A stretch of 64,000 nt of DNA from CAWHPS01 sp963831235 (GCA_963831235.1 CAWHPS010000043.1:62001-126000); one strand, 5' to 3'. Shown: positions 17,167 through 26,341, numbered from the stretch's first letter. Made by a program: numbers and translations. Notes: generated from the sequence alone by a model not told the origin.

Positions 17167-17967
17167 TTATTTATAAGTTTTCGATCCGTCTTTGACTAAT
17201 CTAACAGAAAATCCACAAATTTTACAATTTGTTTTAGAAGTCCTTAAAAGATCGTTACCGCATCCGAGTTCACGATTCATAATGTATTCGTACATTGCTT
17301 CTGTGGATGACCACCAGTGAGCATATTTTCCTATTCCTTCAAAATTGCTTTCAAGAATTCGACCTGTAAGACGGCATCCACTTGGCAAAGCTAAGAACCC
17401 AGACTTGTTATTTTTAAGTAAATTGTCACCAATCGCACCAGTTTCAACTAAAGTATCCCAATCCGTTGTTGCGGCAAGAGCCTTTGCAATTTTATTTCCT
17501 GTCCTTGTTCCATCATAATTGTATCCGTTACTCATCAGATAATTTTCTAATACCGTCCAATCTTCATCTGTTGGAACCCGCCAGCCGCTTGGGGAAAGTT
17601 TTCCGGTTTTTATAGCATACCAGTTATACAGTGCGCCAAACTTTCTTGTAGAATCTAAATTTGAAGAGTTGTTATAGAAGCAATATCCACCTAAAGTGTC
17701 TTTTGCCCATTCAATGTTGCCTGTAATATTAGGAATTGGAGTGCCATCATTGTACTTTGTGGTTCGCAAATTCTCTGCCATCCATATCTGTTTTCCAATT
17801 TGAATGGATTTGTAAACATTCCCGTCTATATCAGTTGCTTGATTCAAGTTTCTGTTTTTGCCTTGGCTTTTTACACAGACGCTTTCACATCTATATGATA
17901 TCAATGCAGTTAATAAAATAAGCGCAAAAGCTGCACAATTCATTTTATTATTGTAGTTTGGGAACAT
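17167..17967 (-). CDS. FISUMP-domain (Fibrobacter major paralogous) protein, 266 aa
   Basis: An N-terminal hydrophobic export sequence (AAFALILLTALISYRC) precedes the domain. The domain shows the family pattern: DIDGNVYKSIQIGKQIWMAE, NLRTTKYNDGTPIPNIT, GALYNWYAI, GWRVPTDEDWTVLENYL, GFLALPSGCR, then YAHWWSSTEA and CGFSVRLVKD. This is the TIGR02145 'Fibrobacter succinogenes major paralogous domain', a beta-rich secreted or surface domain of unknown role. It is the strongest taxon marker in this window. Other initiation at 17943 (MNCAAF) is possible. Confidence 0.92.
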   Translation of the reverse strand: MFPNYNNKMNCAAFALILLTALISYRCESVCVKSQGKNRNLNQATDIDGNVYKSIQIGKQIWMAENLRTTKYNDGTPIPNITGNIEWAKDTLGGYCFYNNSSNLDSTRKFGALYNWYAIKTGKLSPSGWRVPTDEDWTVLENYLMSNGYNYDGTRTGNKIAKALAATTDWDTLVETGAIGDNLLKNNKSGFLALPSGCRLTGRILESNFEGIGKYAHWWSSTEAMYEYIMNRELGCGNDLLRTSKTNCKICGFSVRLVKDGSKTYK

Positions 17968-17985
17968 TTTTATCTTTTCCGTCTT

Positions 17986-18738
17986 TTATCGGAGAAGCAC
18001 TACTTTTTGAAAGGATGTTTTGCCATTCCTTGAGTATTGGATTACATAAATACCGTTAGGAAGCATGTTCGGAGTCCATGTCGTAACGAGTGACGATATT
18101 TTATCAATCCGACCAACGGATGCTCCCATAGCATTATATATATTGATCTTTCCAAAAGGGCTGGTTGGCAATAGATTTATTTTAATCGAGGAGCTAAATG
18201 GATTGGGTTCACAAAACATACTGCCGGTGAATCCTTTAATTGATGCCTGTTCAATACTGCCAACCATAGAATATCCTACATGATAAATTACGGTATCCCT
18301 TTCGTTGCCAGCACAGAATATAGCGGTTAAAGGTGGAGGCGAAGAATAATCCGTGTTCTTAATATGCCGCTTTACGAGATAGCCATTGATTGCAGTAAAA
18401 CTGCTTGCAACGAAGCTATCAAGGGGGTGAATTGTAAAAGTTGGTCTAACATTGGAATAAAGCCAAGGATCAGTGTAAGCAAGAACATGCCAATTGTCTA
18501 CCTGCCACTCCGAACCTGGTAATATGCTATAATACAGGGGATAATCAAAATCCAGCGGCAATAACAGAACGGAGTCTATTTGAATGTCCTGTTGTGTAGA
18601 GTTATTTATGGTGAGTCTTTGTGGCAACGAATCGGAACGCCATCCATAAATCGTATCTGCCGAGAAAGATAAGCCGTTTATAGCGGCATTCGTCTGGAAA
18701 CCATAAAACGCACATAACAAGAAAAGCGTTTTTACCAT
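17986..18738 (-). CDS. secreted protein with T9SS C-terminal sorting domain, 250 aa
   Basis: The start is set at 18738 (MVKTLFLLCAFYGFQTNA, signal peptide) because GAGGAAGG lies 2-9 bp upstream; a longer frame to 18780 lacks such a site. The central part is beta-rich with no known fold (SLPQRLTINNSTQQDIQIDS). The C-terminus CEPNPFSSSIKINLLPTS, then GKINIYNAMGASVGRI, then LPNGIYVIQYSRNGKTS is the Por-type sorting domain. It probably reaches the cell surface or medium. Confidence 0.82.
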   Translation of the reverse strand: MVKTLFLLCAFYGFQTNAAINGLSFSADTIYGWRSDSLPQRLTINNSTQQDIQIDSVLLLPLDFDYPLYYSILPGSEWQVDNWHVLAYTDPWLYSNVRPTFTIHPLDSFVASSFTAINGYLVKRHIKNTDYSSPPPLTAIFCAGNERDTVIYHVGYSMVGSIEQASIKGFTGSMFCEPNPFSSSIKINLLPTSPFGKINIYNAMGASVGRIDKISSLVTTWTPNMLPNGIYVIQYSRNGKTSFQKVVLLR

Positions 18739-18783
18739 AACCTTCCTCGAATTCGGTATAAAGATATAATTGTTGGTCATTCT

Positions 18784-19116
18784 TCAAACACCTTGCTTAA
18801 TAATAACCCCTTTGGCGGATAATGTTTGCATTACTTCAAACGGTGAATCTGTTGTAAATCCTGAACGAAAGAAACTGTTTCTAATGTTGATAATGAATAT
18901 CCTGTCCTTGGACGGGCGCTTAAAATCTAAGGGGAACCAAGTCATAAAATCGCCGCTTCCCCATATTCTATATTTTCCGCTTAGAAGGGTTGGTTCATAA
19001 ATTTGGATATTTTCAATGCTGGTAAATAAGATGCGCTTGCTCAACCCAACAGGGAAATAGTAGCATTTGAGAATAATACTTTCGTCGGTGATGGTTATTA
19101 AGGAGTCGCTGTACAT
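18784..19116 (-). CDS. bacterial PH-like domain protein, 110 aa
   Basis: The sequence MYSDSLITITDESIILKCYYFPVGLSKRI, then YRIWGSGDFMTWFPLDFKRPSKDRIFII and FEVMQTLSAKG resembles a conserved bacterial pleckstrin-homology-like family (beta-sandwich followed by a helix). No membrane span is visible. Function unknown. Confidence 0.7.
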   Translation of the reverse strand: MYSDSLITITDESIILKCYYFPVGLSKRILFTSIENIQIYEPTLLSGKYRIWGSGDFMTWFPLDFKRPSKDRIFIINIRNSFFRSGFTTDSPFEVMQTLSAKGVIIKQGV

Positions 19117-19150
19117 ACCGAAATCCCATTAAGCCGCTAAATTCGATTTT

Positions 19151-19552
19151 TCATGTCGTCAAAAAAGTAATAATCATCGGTGTTTTATCATCATGCGGAG
19201 TAAAACCGCATTTCTTATAGAAATCAACCTCGGAATTATAGGCGATGAGAACTTTTCTTGCATAAGATTCATAATGCGCCAACATTTTATTCACCAATGT
19301 TCTCCCAATCCCTTGAGAGTGGTATTCCGGCATTACTAACAGGTAATGAAAATATGCCGTCATAATTTTATCAGACAAAGCATTCATAAGCCCTATTAAT
19401 TTTGTTCCATCCCATGCAGATATTACGGTATCGGAATTATTCATAGCAATTTTCAGTTTGTCAGGATATTTTCCTGAAGACCATTTAACGGACAGGAACA
19501 AAGCTTCTAATTCTTTTTCAGTAAAATCTTTAATCGCTTTGAACTCTATCAT
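19151..19552 (-). CDS. GNAT family N-acetyltransferase, 133 aa
   Basis: Motif A (YLLVMPEYHSQGIGRTLVNKML) and the C-terminal KKCGFTPHDDKTPM block identify a GNAT acetyltransferase. The start at 19552 (MIEFKAIKDFTEK) is chosen because GGAG lies 8 bp upstream; a start at 19570 would overlap the upstream gene. Acceptor unknown. Translationally close to the VF530 gene. Confidence 0.85.
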   Translation of the reverse strand: MIEFKAIKDFTEKELEALFLSVKWSSGKYPDKLKIAMNNSDTVISAWDGTKLIGLMNALSDKIMTAYFHYLLVMPEYHSQGIGRTLVNKMLAHYESYARKVLIAYNSEVDFYKKCGFTPHDDKTPMIITFLTT

Positions 19553-19566
19553 TTGTAATCTCCATT

Positions 19567-19821
19567 TCATTCGACTTGTGGTGTTGCTGTCGGTTCCCCT
19601 TGTGTTTTGACAATCGCTGTAATATATAAGTCCTCAACCAATTTTCTTGCCCAAGGTGTCATCCGTAAGAACTTTAAACTCGACTTAACGCTTGGGTCAT
19701 CTTTAAAACAGTTTATATTAATTTTACGTCCCAATTTCTCCCACCCAAAATGGTCAACAAGCCTGTTTACAATGGCTTCAAGGGTGATTCCGTGTAAGGG
19801 GTCTTTGGGATGTTCCGCCAT
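19567..19821 (-). CDS. VF530-family DNA-binding protein, 84 aa
   Basis: KDPLHGITLEAIVNRLVDHFGWEKLGRKININCFKDDPSVKSSLKFLRMTPWARKLVEDLYI is the VF530 (DUF2132) domain, a small helical fold with DNA-binding character by homology. The sequence is cut here only to describe its two halves: HGITLEAIVNRLVDHFGW and SLKFLRMTPWARKLVEDLY. It is the usual length for this family, ending in a short Gln/Pro tail. It sits 14 bp upstream of the GNAT gene. Confidence 0.88.
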   Translation of the reverse strand: MAEHPKDPLHGITLEAIVNRLVDHFGWEKLGRKININCFKDDPSVKSSLKFLRMTPWARKLVEDLYITAIVKTQGEPTATPQVE

Positions 19822-19848
19822 ATTTGGATAGGTTGAAGAATTTGTGGG

Positions 19849-20253
19849 TTAGTTCGAGCTTTTAATGAATTTGTACAGGATTCGGCATACCGAATCATAC
19901 GCTGTCATATATCTTTGTTCAGTAAATTCATTTGGGTTCCAGCAATGAGGCAAAGGACCTCCAACATCATTAATGTAGTGCAATAAAATCTCTCTGCCTG
20001 TCCATTTTCTTTGATGTTCGTCATTGTGGATTCCTCTAATAATTTCACCGCCAAGAACCCAGAGGTCTGCCATATATTTCTTTATCGTACTTCTTGCTAA
20101 GTTTTTTTGAACCAAAGATTCAATAAATGGAACAAACTCTTGTATTATTTTATCGCCAACCTCAATATCTTTTTCAAACCCCATCCAACTTCTTGACCAT
20201 TCATAAAAGTCTTTATTGTAAAGTAATGGCGTTTTAGATTGCATCAGTTTCAC
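19849..20253 (-). CDS. conserved hypothetical protein, 134 aa
   Basis: Contains LARSTIKKYMADLWVLGGEI, a block I recognise from conserved uncharacterised small proteins (a helical DLWxLGGEI motif), and TAYDSVCRILYKFIK near the C-terminus. Cytoplasmic, no domain of known function. It overlaps the gene at 20250-20432 by 4 bp (ATGA). Confidence 0.65.
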   Translation of the reverse strand: MKLMQSKTPLLYNKDFYEWSRSWMGFEKDIEVGDKIIQEFVPFIESLVQKNLARSTIKKYMADLWVLGGEIIRGIHNDEHQRKWTGREILLHYINDVGGPLPHCWNPNEFTEQRYMTAYDSVCRILYKFIKSSN

Positions 20254-20432
20254 CCCTTCCCTTTCTTTGGCAATGTAACCGCCGCCCCATCTGCCATCCC
20301 TTCATTAAGCATTGTCATTACATCATCTACAATTGAGGCAATTAGTTTGCCTTCCACGAATGAATATTTCTCTCTTGAAATAAGCTCACCGATGATACGA
20401 TTGCTTGAAATATTCCTGATTTCATTTTCCAT
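20250..20432 (-). CDS. hypothetical small protein, 60 aa
   Basis: A short frame starting MENEIRNISSNRIIGELISR, with GGAGT before the ATG at 20432. It is coupled to the gene at 19849-20253 by a 4-bp overlap. No motif; the helical N-terminus and Gly/Lys-rich C-terminus could suit an antitoxin or adaptor, but nothing decides this. Confidence 0.55.
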   Translation of the reverse strand: MENEIRNISSNRIIGELISREKYSFVEGKLIASIVDDVMTMLNEGMADGAAVTLPKKGKG

Positions 20433-20491
20433 ACTGAACTCCTTTAGGATGGGCAATAATATTGCTAAAAAAAGAATAAAACATCAAGAAA

Positions 20492-20866
20492 TCAATGCCC
20501 TGCCCGCAAACCCATCATATTGCTCCGTTGTCCCGTCCGTAAATTCGCAAAATAAATATGGGTTAATTCACCAATGCCGACTTTTCTTCCAAACCTGACA
20601 ATTGCCTTCAAAGCCAAAGCCGTAGGAACCGTGAACTCAAAGCTGACAGAAACCCCGTGCCCTCGAACCCTGACAAGCCCTTCGTTCATGGCGATTTTCA
20701 AAATCCGAACCCTATCCACCTGTGGATTCATCCGTACTATCCGATTTATAGCACTTGCCGACAGCCCCACCTTTTTAGAATTTGCCGGTTCCGAAATCCA
20801 ATGAGCGTGTTCATAGATTTCATAATATCGCCCAGTTTTAGCACTGAGCCACCAGCCTTCTTTCAT
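20492..20866 (-). CDS. conserved hypothetical protein, 124 aa
   Basis: Starts MKEGWWLSAKTGRYYEIYEH and continues with RVRGHGVSVSFEFTVPTALALKAI. I recognise this kind of protein (WWxxxxTGR-EHA N-terminus, 'RVRGHG-SFEF' middle) as an uncharacterised family found on plasmids and integrative elements. It is on the same strand as the recombinase/DUF932 module that starts just upstream. Function unknown. Confidence 0.7.
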   Translation of the reverse strand: MKEGWWLSAKTGRYYEIYEHAHWISEPANSKKVGLSASAINRIVRMNPQVDRVRILKIAMNEGLVRVRGHGVSVSFEFTVPTALALKAIVRFGRKVGIGELTHIYFANLRTGQRSNMMGLRAGH

Positions 20867-20881
20867 TGTTTCGACTTTCGC

Positions 20882-21130
20882 TTATATTGAATTGTATTTC
20901 TCTACCGCCTTGTGAAGGTTTTTTGTTACCAATATTGATTTCTCATCGTTTGCAACCTTGAAAAATAGCCCATTCCCAGCAAAACCAAGCCTCAATGATT
21001 TACAGCCCTTGTCGTACTCTCGACAAATTTCCACTTGAAGCCCCATTGATCTATTGCGTGATGCAATTGCCATAAAATATGCCCAAGACCTTGCCAAAGC
21101 ATCAGCCGATTTAAAGTTTATTTTCCGCAT
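20882..21130 (-). CDS. hypothetical protein overlapping the recombinase gene, 82 aa
   Basis: Starts MRKINFKSADALARSWAYFM at 21130, overlapping the 3' end of the recombinase gene by 20 bp in another frame, a sign of coupling. Basic, cytoplasmic, no recognised motif. Probably part of the mobile module. Confidence 0.6.
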   Translation of the reverse strand: MRKINFKSADALARSWAYFMAIASRNRSMGLQVEICREYDKGCKSLRLGFAGNGLFFKVANDEKSILVTKNLHKAVEKYNSI

Positions 21131-21767
21131 TGATCGCCTTTTTTACCTTCTGGACAGTATTCACCGCAACATTGTTAAGCATTGCCACTTTCCGCAAAGC
21201 TAGCCCCAGTTTAAGGTCTTTTACGACACCTGCATAATCCTTTAAGAGACGTTCAGGGTTTTTAATGCTATCGGGCGGTCGTCCTAATCTAACCCCTAAT
21301 GCACGGGCTTTGGCAATTCCACTGTTGATACGCTCCACAAGGAACGTTCTCTCCATTTGTGAAAATTGGTTGACGATTGCAATCAGCAAATCCGTCATCG
21401 GTGAGCGCTTACCATTCGGAAGGGTCTCAATATTTAGATTTTGAACATAGACATTCACCCCGAGTTGAATTAATTCTTCTAAAACCTGCGATACAGAAAA
21501 AGCATTTCTTCCCAAACGGCTCAATTCAGTGCAAAGTATTATTTCAAACTCTTTTTGCCGTGCCCTTTTTAATAATTCCTGCAACCCCACCCGTTTTTCG
21601 TTGGGCAAGGCTCCGGAAATGCCGTTTTCGTTAATTCGTGCAACCACGGTATAACCACGAGATTTGGCAAACGCCTCCAAATCCCGTTCCTGCCGTAATG
21701 TGCTTTGCTTATCAGTTGAAACCCTTGTAAAAAAACAGGCTTTCAAAACGCCTCCTTTATGTGGCAC
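21111..21767 (-). CDS. serine recombinase/resolvase, 218 aa
   Basis: The catalytic domain reads FFTRVSTDKQSTLRQERDLE (nucleophile Ser in RVSTDKQ), then LCTELSRLGRNAFSVSQVLEELI (SRLGR signature), LIAIVNQFSQMERTFLVERI, then RLGRPPDSI and a C-terminal helix-turn-helix (LALRKVAMLNNVAVNTVQKVK). It is a small resolvase/invertase (Hin/Tn3-type, about 180-220 aa). The GTG at 21767 gives the longest frame; a TTG at 21746 has AAAGGAGG just upstream and may be the true start. It may catalyse site-specific resolution or integration of the 20.5-24.4 kb module. Confidence 0.9.
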   Translation of the reverse strand: MPHKGGVLKACFFTRVSTDKQSTLRQERDLEAFAKSRGYTVVARINENGISGALPNEKRVGLQELLKRARQKEFEIILCTELSRLGRNAFSVSQVLEELIQLGVNVYVQNLNIETLPNGKRSPMTDLLIAIVNQFSQMERTFLVERINSGIAKARALGVRLGRPPDSIKNPERLLKDYAGVVKDLKLGLALRKVAMLNNVAVNTVQKVKKAINAENKL

Positions 21768-21889
21768 CGAATTAAGTGATTTTATTAGCTCATAATAGAA
21801 AAGCTAACGAAACCTTTTCTTGCCCAGTTTTAGCCCAAAAATGGCAATTCATTCCTGAACCCTTTTATTGATACACCCTTGGGGTTTTG

Positions 21890-22738
21890 TTAGAGGATTA
21901 GGGCTTTTTCAAAGGCTCGGTTCTTTAAAATTCCTCCCTGTCCAAAAATACTGCTTTCCAGCCGCTTGCTTTCGTCACTTCCACGGAAATGATCAACATA
22001 CTCAGTCAGTCCGTTAAATAAATCCCAAGCCGTGCCATGTCCGTTACCTTTGCCGTTTTCAAATAAGCGGACAACCTCGGATCGCTGGTTCTGGTTTCGA
22101 GTGCTACCAGTATCCCGTAATACCTCATCTAAGAATTTGTCCACAAGATGCTTATCCACGAGCTTCCGTGCAAGGAACTGTGCTTTTTCCCTAAACTCTA
22201 TGAAATATTGAGCGGACAAATTCATAACCTTCATTGCATCAGCTATTCTGGATTGGATGTGCTGTGTGTGCCGCAGACTAATACTGCCGATTGCTGATCG
22301 TAAAGCAACCTGCAATTGATTCATACAAAATAGCCGTACTGGCGTGAAAAAGCATTTTAATGCTGTTGACCCGTCGTAGCTGTTCACAAGGGTTACATAT
22401 TCATCAACGGGATCGTCAGGGCGGACATCAAACTGCTTATCCAACCGTGCCTGTAGAATAATTTTCTTACCGCCCTTTATTTCTGCGGCAAATTCATAAC
22501 TTGCCCCGTATTGTTCACAGACGCAATCAAAGAAAGAGAAGCTTTCGTGGTTCTGTATGGGATGGTAATCTTTTCCGACAACACCCAATGGGATGTTATT
22601 ATCGCTCCTGAACAAAAGCTTATGATCAGGCACATCAATGCCGTTATTTCCCATAATCCCTGTCTGTTCGACAAAATACCCCATTCCAGCCTTGCGGATG
22701 GCTTCTTCCGCATTTCTAATGCCGTTTAATTTGATCAT
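21890..22738 (-). CDS. DUF932 (phage/plasmid-like) protein, 282 aa
   Basis: The block LGVVGKDYHPIQNHESFSFFD then LFCMNQLQVALR, with KGGKKIILQARL, is the DUF932 / TIGR03299 phage-plasmid protein. These proteins are common on plasmids and conjugative elements, with an unproven role. The stop at 21890 is 120 bp from the recombinase gene, and its ATG (22738) overlaps the gene at 22735-23613 by 4 bp. Confidence 0.88.
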   Translation of the reverse strand: MIKLNGIRNAEEAIRKAGMGYFVEQTGIMGNNGIDVPDHKLLFRSDNNIPLGVVGKDYHPIQNHESFSFFDCVCEQYGASYEFAAEIKGGKKIILQARLDKQFDVRPDDPVDEYVTLVNSYDGSTALKCFFTPVRLFCMNQLQVALRSAIGSISLRHTQHIQSRIADAMKVMNLSAQYFIEFREKAQFLARKLVDKHLVDKFLDEVLRDTGSTRNQNQRSEVVRLFENGKGNGHGTAWDLFNGLTEYVDHFRGSDESKRLESSIFGQGGILKNRAFEKALIL

Positions 22739-23613
22739 ACGGCTTCCTTTTTTTGAAATAAAAGGTTATGGATATTCTTTAACGCTTGCTGTGATCTCAG
22801 TTTGGCTTCGGTTTCGCTGACACGTCCATAATATTCGCCATAAAATCCATTCATGATCTGGTCGCCTTTACCACTCGCCTTGCCGTTTTCCATATTAATA
22901 GAAACACCCGTGAATTCGGGATGCTCATTAAAGTCCGCAGGATTCACAAGGCGACAGAAGTGGCTAATTTCTCTCCATCCACAGTCCTTGAATTCTTTAA
23001 ATGCCGCCTGAGCATCTTCCAGTTCCTTACCATATGCTTTAGCATATTCACCTCTTTTTATCTTGTCAGAATACCAGTTGATGCTTTCAAGAAGCTTATC
23101 TATGTTTGGACAGGCTTTGCCGTTCTTAATAATTATATCCAGCTTTAAAAACTTGCCTTCGTCGTGTAGCATAAATTCATTTTCAGGCAATATCTTTGAT
23201 ACCTCAGCAAGCCAAACAGTAACAAGCAGGGCGTTCCATTCATTTCCTGCCACTTTACAAAAACCTCTGGCTTCCTGTAAATTGAGTTTATCATCGTCCG
23301 TATGAAAGGCTATAAGTTTGCGGGCATGGAGTTTTTTAAGGATTTGCAATTTTGTCAGCCCTTTGGCTTCCAAATCCTTATAGAGCGTATTTATAACATC
23401 CCAAGCGGCTTTATCATCATCAGGGATTCTGCTGTCCTTAAACCAATTTTTCCAGCGAGGATAATAATCAAAGGTTGAAAAGCATAAGTTTTCACAAGTC
23501 CATTTGAAATTCTTATTAAAGAAATTCGTGAGTTTATCAATTTTATTCCAATTCGCCTCTGTAATTTTCACAGATGGATTATGTCGTAAAGAAAAATGTA
23601 ATGTGCGTCCCAT
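22735..23613 (-). CDS. mobile-module protein of unknown function, 292 aa
   Basis: MGRTLHFSLRHNPSVKITEAN, then FYGEYYGRVSETEAKL near the C-terminus. No domain is recognised. It is coupled to DUF932 by a 4-bp overlap and lies between two serine recombinases, so it is probably a plasmid or integrative-element function. Soluble, helical. Confidence 0.65.
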   Translation of the reverse strand: MGRTLHFSLRHNPSVKITEANWNKIDKLTNFFNKNFKWTCENLCFSTFDYYPRWKNWFKDSRIPDDDKAAWDVINTLYKDLEAKGLTKLQILKKLHARKLIAFHTDDDKLNLQEARGFCKVAGNEWNALLVTVWLAEVSKILPENEFMLHDEGKFLKLDIIIKNGKACPNIDKLLESINWYSDKIKRGEYAKAYGKELEDAQAAFKEFKDCGWREISHFCRLVNPADFNEHPEFTGVSINMENGKASGKGDQIMNGFYGEYYGRVSETEAKLRSQQALKNIHNLLFQKKEAV

Positions 23614-23628
23614 ATTTTATCCTTTCGT

Positions 23629-24375
23629 TTATTTAACCAAAGCCAAATTATCTCTTTTTACCTTTTCCCCAGCGTATTCCAAGACCCCTTTGTATCGTGG
23701 ATTGTGGAACATATAGAAAATCGTTCCAGCATACCACCGCCGACCGTGGGAGGTTGATATATTACGGCTGTTCAAGACTTTGGCGATCTGTCCGTAGGAA
23801 CAATGAGCATTTACCCGCATTCTGAAAATATCTCGCACTGTCTTTGCTTCAAAATCATTGACGGATAATTCCTTGTCTGCCGAAACATATCCAAATGGCA
23901 CACCGCCTCCTGCATATCCACCCTTTTTTGCTTTCAATCGCCGCCCTTCTTTGAGCCGCATTGCAATAAATGACCTTTCTGATTTCTCTATCGCTTCCGT
24001 AACATCACGGAAGGCGATCCTTTTAGGGTCGTCTTTGGGTTCAATCAGACTGACGACTTGAACATTTAGGGCTTCCATTTTCTTCTTAAGGTATTCTTGC
24101 AAATATACCTCCCTTGCAAGAATTTCAAGATTCCAGACCAAAACCCTCCTTACATTTGGATGAGACTCAAGAAACAAGAAAAGTTCGGCAAGGGCGGGGC
24201 GATTTTCCAATCCGTCTGAGACCCCTTCATCAATGAAAAGCCTGACTATTTGTGTGCCATTATTGCAATATTCGTTAAAGGCATCTTTTTGGAATTTAAT
24301 TATGTTATCCTGCTGTTGATTATCCGTAGATATATAGCCCGCTGCCTGAATGCGCTTCTTCTCATTCTCATTCAT
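23629..24375 (-). CDS. second serine recombinase (large-type, short), 248 aa
   Basis: The N-terminus RIQAAGYISTDNQQQDNIIKF resembles the large serine recombinase start (Y-x-R-V-S-T-x-x-Q), with an Ile in place of the usual Arg (YISTDNQQ), which is unusual because that Arg helps activate the nucleophile Ser. It then has the recombinase domain (GVPFGYVSADKEL, then FEAKTVRDIFRMRVN, then ISTSHGRRWYAGTIFYMFHNPRYKG). It lacks the long zinc ribbon and coiled-coil of typical large serine integrases (usually 450-600 aa). It could still act with the recombinase at 21111-21767; the odd active site argues for a reduced or regulatory role. Confidence 0.85.
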   Translation of the reverse strand: MNENEKKRIQAAGYISTDNQQQDNIIKFQKDAFNEYCNNGTQIVRLFIDEGVSDGLENRPALAELFLFLESHPNVRRVLVWNLEILAREVYLQEYLKKKMEALNVQVVSLIEPKDDPKRIAFRDVTEAIEKSERSFIAMRLKEGRRLKAKKGGYAGGGVPFGYVSADKELSVNDFEAKTVRDIFRMRVNAHCSYGQIAKVLNSRNISTSHGRRWYAGTIFYMFHNPRYKGVLEYAGEKVKRDNLALVK

Positions 24376-24645
24376 ACGCTATTCCTCCAATACATATATC
24401 GTATTCTGTGGGGCTTTCTTCTTGAAGGCTTCTGGAATTATGGGAAAAGATAGGAGCATAAATTGTTAACCCTACTACTATGAAACCCATAACCTCTTGC
24501 ATTGGATAGAAAGAGAGCGTTAACGTCACCCCTCTAAAGGGTTGTGATCTAAAATCTGTTAATTATGTGAGGTTTATGTTCCTATCTGTTTGCGGAATTT
24601 TGATTCAGAAGATAAAACCGTTAAGTTTTACGATATACTTAGGGG

Positions 24646-25161
24646 ATGATCCCCATTTCCGCCATTTTCCACGCTTATAAGTTCCTTGCCGCCCGTGAAG
24701 GGGGGCTTCCATTAAGCATTGCGTTTGTATTTGACAATCGGTTCAAATTAATGACACTATCGGAAATCCTAATTGCGGAGAAAAAGATTCATACTATTTC
24801 AAGTTCACAGGATGCCTTTAAATTGGTCGGACAATTATGTTCCCGTGATAATAGTGTGATTTCATTGGTTGTGATAGTTCATGGGCGTGTCCGCTTTATT
24901 CCAAGTAATACAAAGGTTGAAGACCGCCAATGGGAGCGTCCAGACCTATATCCTTCCAACCAAACTTATTCAAAGCCTATGGTTCAGATGGTCTGGATTG
25001 ATTTACGATCTGGAAAAGAGCCTTTTAAAAAATTATCGGTGTATCGGCAGGTTGGGAATAAATACGAATTTCAAAATCTAATAGACGGGTTCCTACAACA
25101 GCCAGAGGATGTTAAAATGGTAGAGGCGGTCAAGAGTGGTTGGAATGGTCATCAAATTTGA
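24646..25161 (+). CDS. hypothetical protein, 171 aa
   Basis: A plus-strand frame of MIPISAIFHAYKFLAARE, then VISLVVIVHGRVRFIPSN, ending SGWNGHQI. It stands alone next to the recombinase module and runs opposite to its neighbours. No known motif is visible; codon use looks like that of the neighbourhood. No convincing Shine-Dalgarno site is seen. Confidence 0.5.
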   Translation: MIPISAIFHAYKFLAAREGGLPLSIAFVFDNRFKLMTLSEILIAEKKIHTISSSQDAFKLVGQLCSRDNSVISLVVIVHGRVRFIPSNTKVEDRQWERPDLYPSNQTYSKPMVQMVWIDLRSGKEPFKKLSVYRQVGNKYEFQNLIDGFLQQPEDVKMVEAVKSGWNGHQI

Positions 25162-25197
25162 TAAGGATTAAAATCTTCCATATTCATCTGATACAGG

Positions 25198-26334
25198 TTA
25201 ACTTATCCATCCTATTTCCGTCTTATAAACAACCCATCTTCCTTTTACTCTTTTTAAATAAAATGACTGACTTCCGGCAGCAAGAGGTCCAACATAATTG
25301 ATTATTTCAACTTTAGCCCAGAAAAATAGATTTAAGATATTCCATTGTATTTTTACAACGCCTGCACCGTGTTCTTTTACCCAATCATTATAATCTCTGT
25401 AAATAATCTTTCCTCGATAATTATCAAAATGAACTTTTAATATTGTGCTATTCTCTATTAAAAGTAAGTAGTCCGAATTTGACAATCCAAAAGCGGCGAA
25501 AAATACTGCATCCAGAATAGCTTTATTGGTTTTGGAACAGTTATGTACCGACGTATTAGGAACAGGATCAATTCCATCAGGTATTCCATCAGAATCGCTA
25601 TCCTGATTGTTTGGGTTTAAGCCATATCGAAATTCCTCAATATCGGTCAAGCCATCGTTATCATTGTCGTGGCTAATACTATCAATATTTAGAAATAACA
25701 CTTTTTTTACCAAAACAATTGAGTCTCTGCCAAGCACTTCATCGACGATCCAATCCCCTTTATAGTCTTTGCCATGTTTTTGTTGGTTTTTGATTATTAA
25801 TTTCAAATGATTGCCATCATAGTCTTCCAGATAAGCGTATTGTGCCCAGCCAACAGTAGCAAACAATAATGGTTTTGACCAAATCGAGTCAGAAACAGAA
25901 TCCTTAACAGACAAATACATATCCGGCTTCCCTAAGCGATCTGAAAAGAACACACCATATATTTTCCCATTGTGTTTTGTGACAGCAAGGGGTTCAGGAT
26001 ATCCGAGATCACCAAAGTTCCAACAAGGATGAAGACTCATCGTGGCAATATTCAGTCGATGGTCAGTACTTTTTTGATGATATAGTTGAATAATTTGATT
26101 AATCTTCTCCATAGATTCGGCACTGGCTATCTTCCCAAGGCGACAAAAAGCAGCCAGTTTTGTGTCTTTATTTGACATGCCAAGCAGGTGTTTTACACCA
26201 AAACCTTGAATTTCTTTTTCACTTGTTGCAATATTATAAAGCAGGTTTAAATCTGAGATTTTGTTAATGGTATCAGAAATGTTTCCCCAACCATAAGCAG
26301 AAGAAACAATAAGAATAATGACGAATATTTTCAT
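25198..26334 (-). CDS. exported protein with thrombospondin type-3-like calcium repeats, 378 aa
   Basis: Signal peptide MKIFVIILIVSSAYG. Mid-protein it carries DNDNDGLTDIEEFRYGLNPN and DSDSDGIPDGIDPVPN, the Asp-rich calcium-binding repeats of thrombospondin type 3/OmpA-linker type. N- and C-terminal parts have no recognised domain. A secreted or surface protein is likely. It is preceded at 7 bp by the small exported protein gene at 26342-26827, so the two may be one operon. Confidence 0.78.
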   Translation of the reverse strand: MKIFVIILIVSSAYGWGNISDTINKISDLNLLYNIATSEKEIQGFGVKHLLGMSNKDTKLAAFCRLGKIASAESMEKINQIIQLYHQKSTDHRLNIATMSLHPCWNFGDLGYPEPLAVTKHNGKIYGVFFSDRLGKPDMYLSVKDSVSDSIWSKPLLFATVGWAQYAYLEDYDGNHLKLIIKNQQKHGKDYKGDWIVDEVLGRDSIVLVKKVLFLNIDSISHDNDNDGLTDIEEFRYGLNPNNQDSDSDGIPDGIDPVPNTSVHNCSKTNKAILDAVFFAAFGLSNSDYLLLIENSTILKVHFDNYRGKIIYRDYNDWVKEHGAGVVKIQWNILNLFFWAKVEIINYVGPLAAGSQSFYLKRVKGRWVVYKTEIGWIS

Positions 26335-26341
26335 ATTTTAC

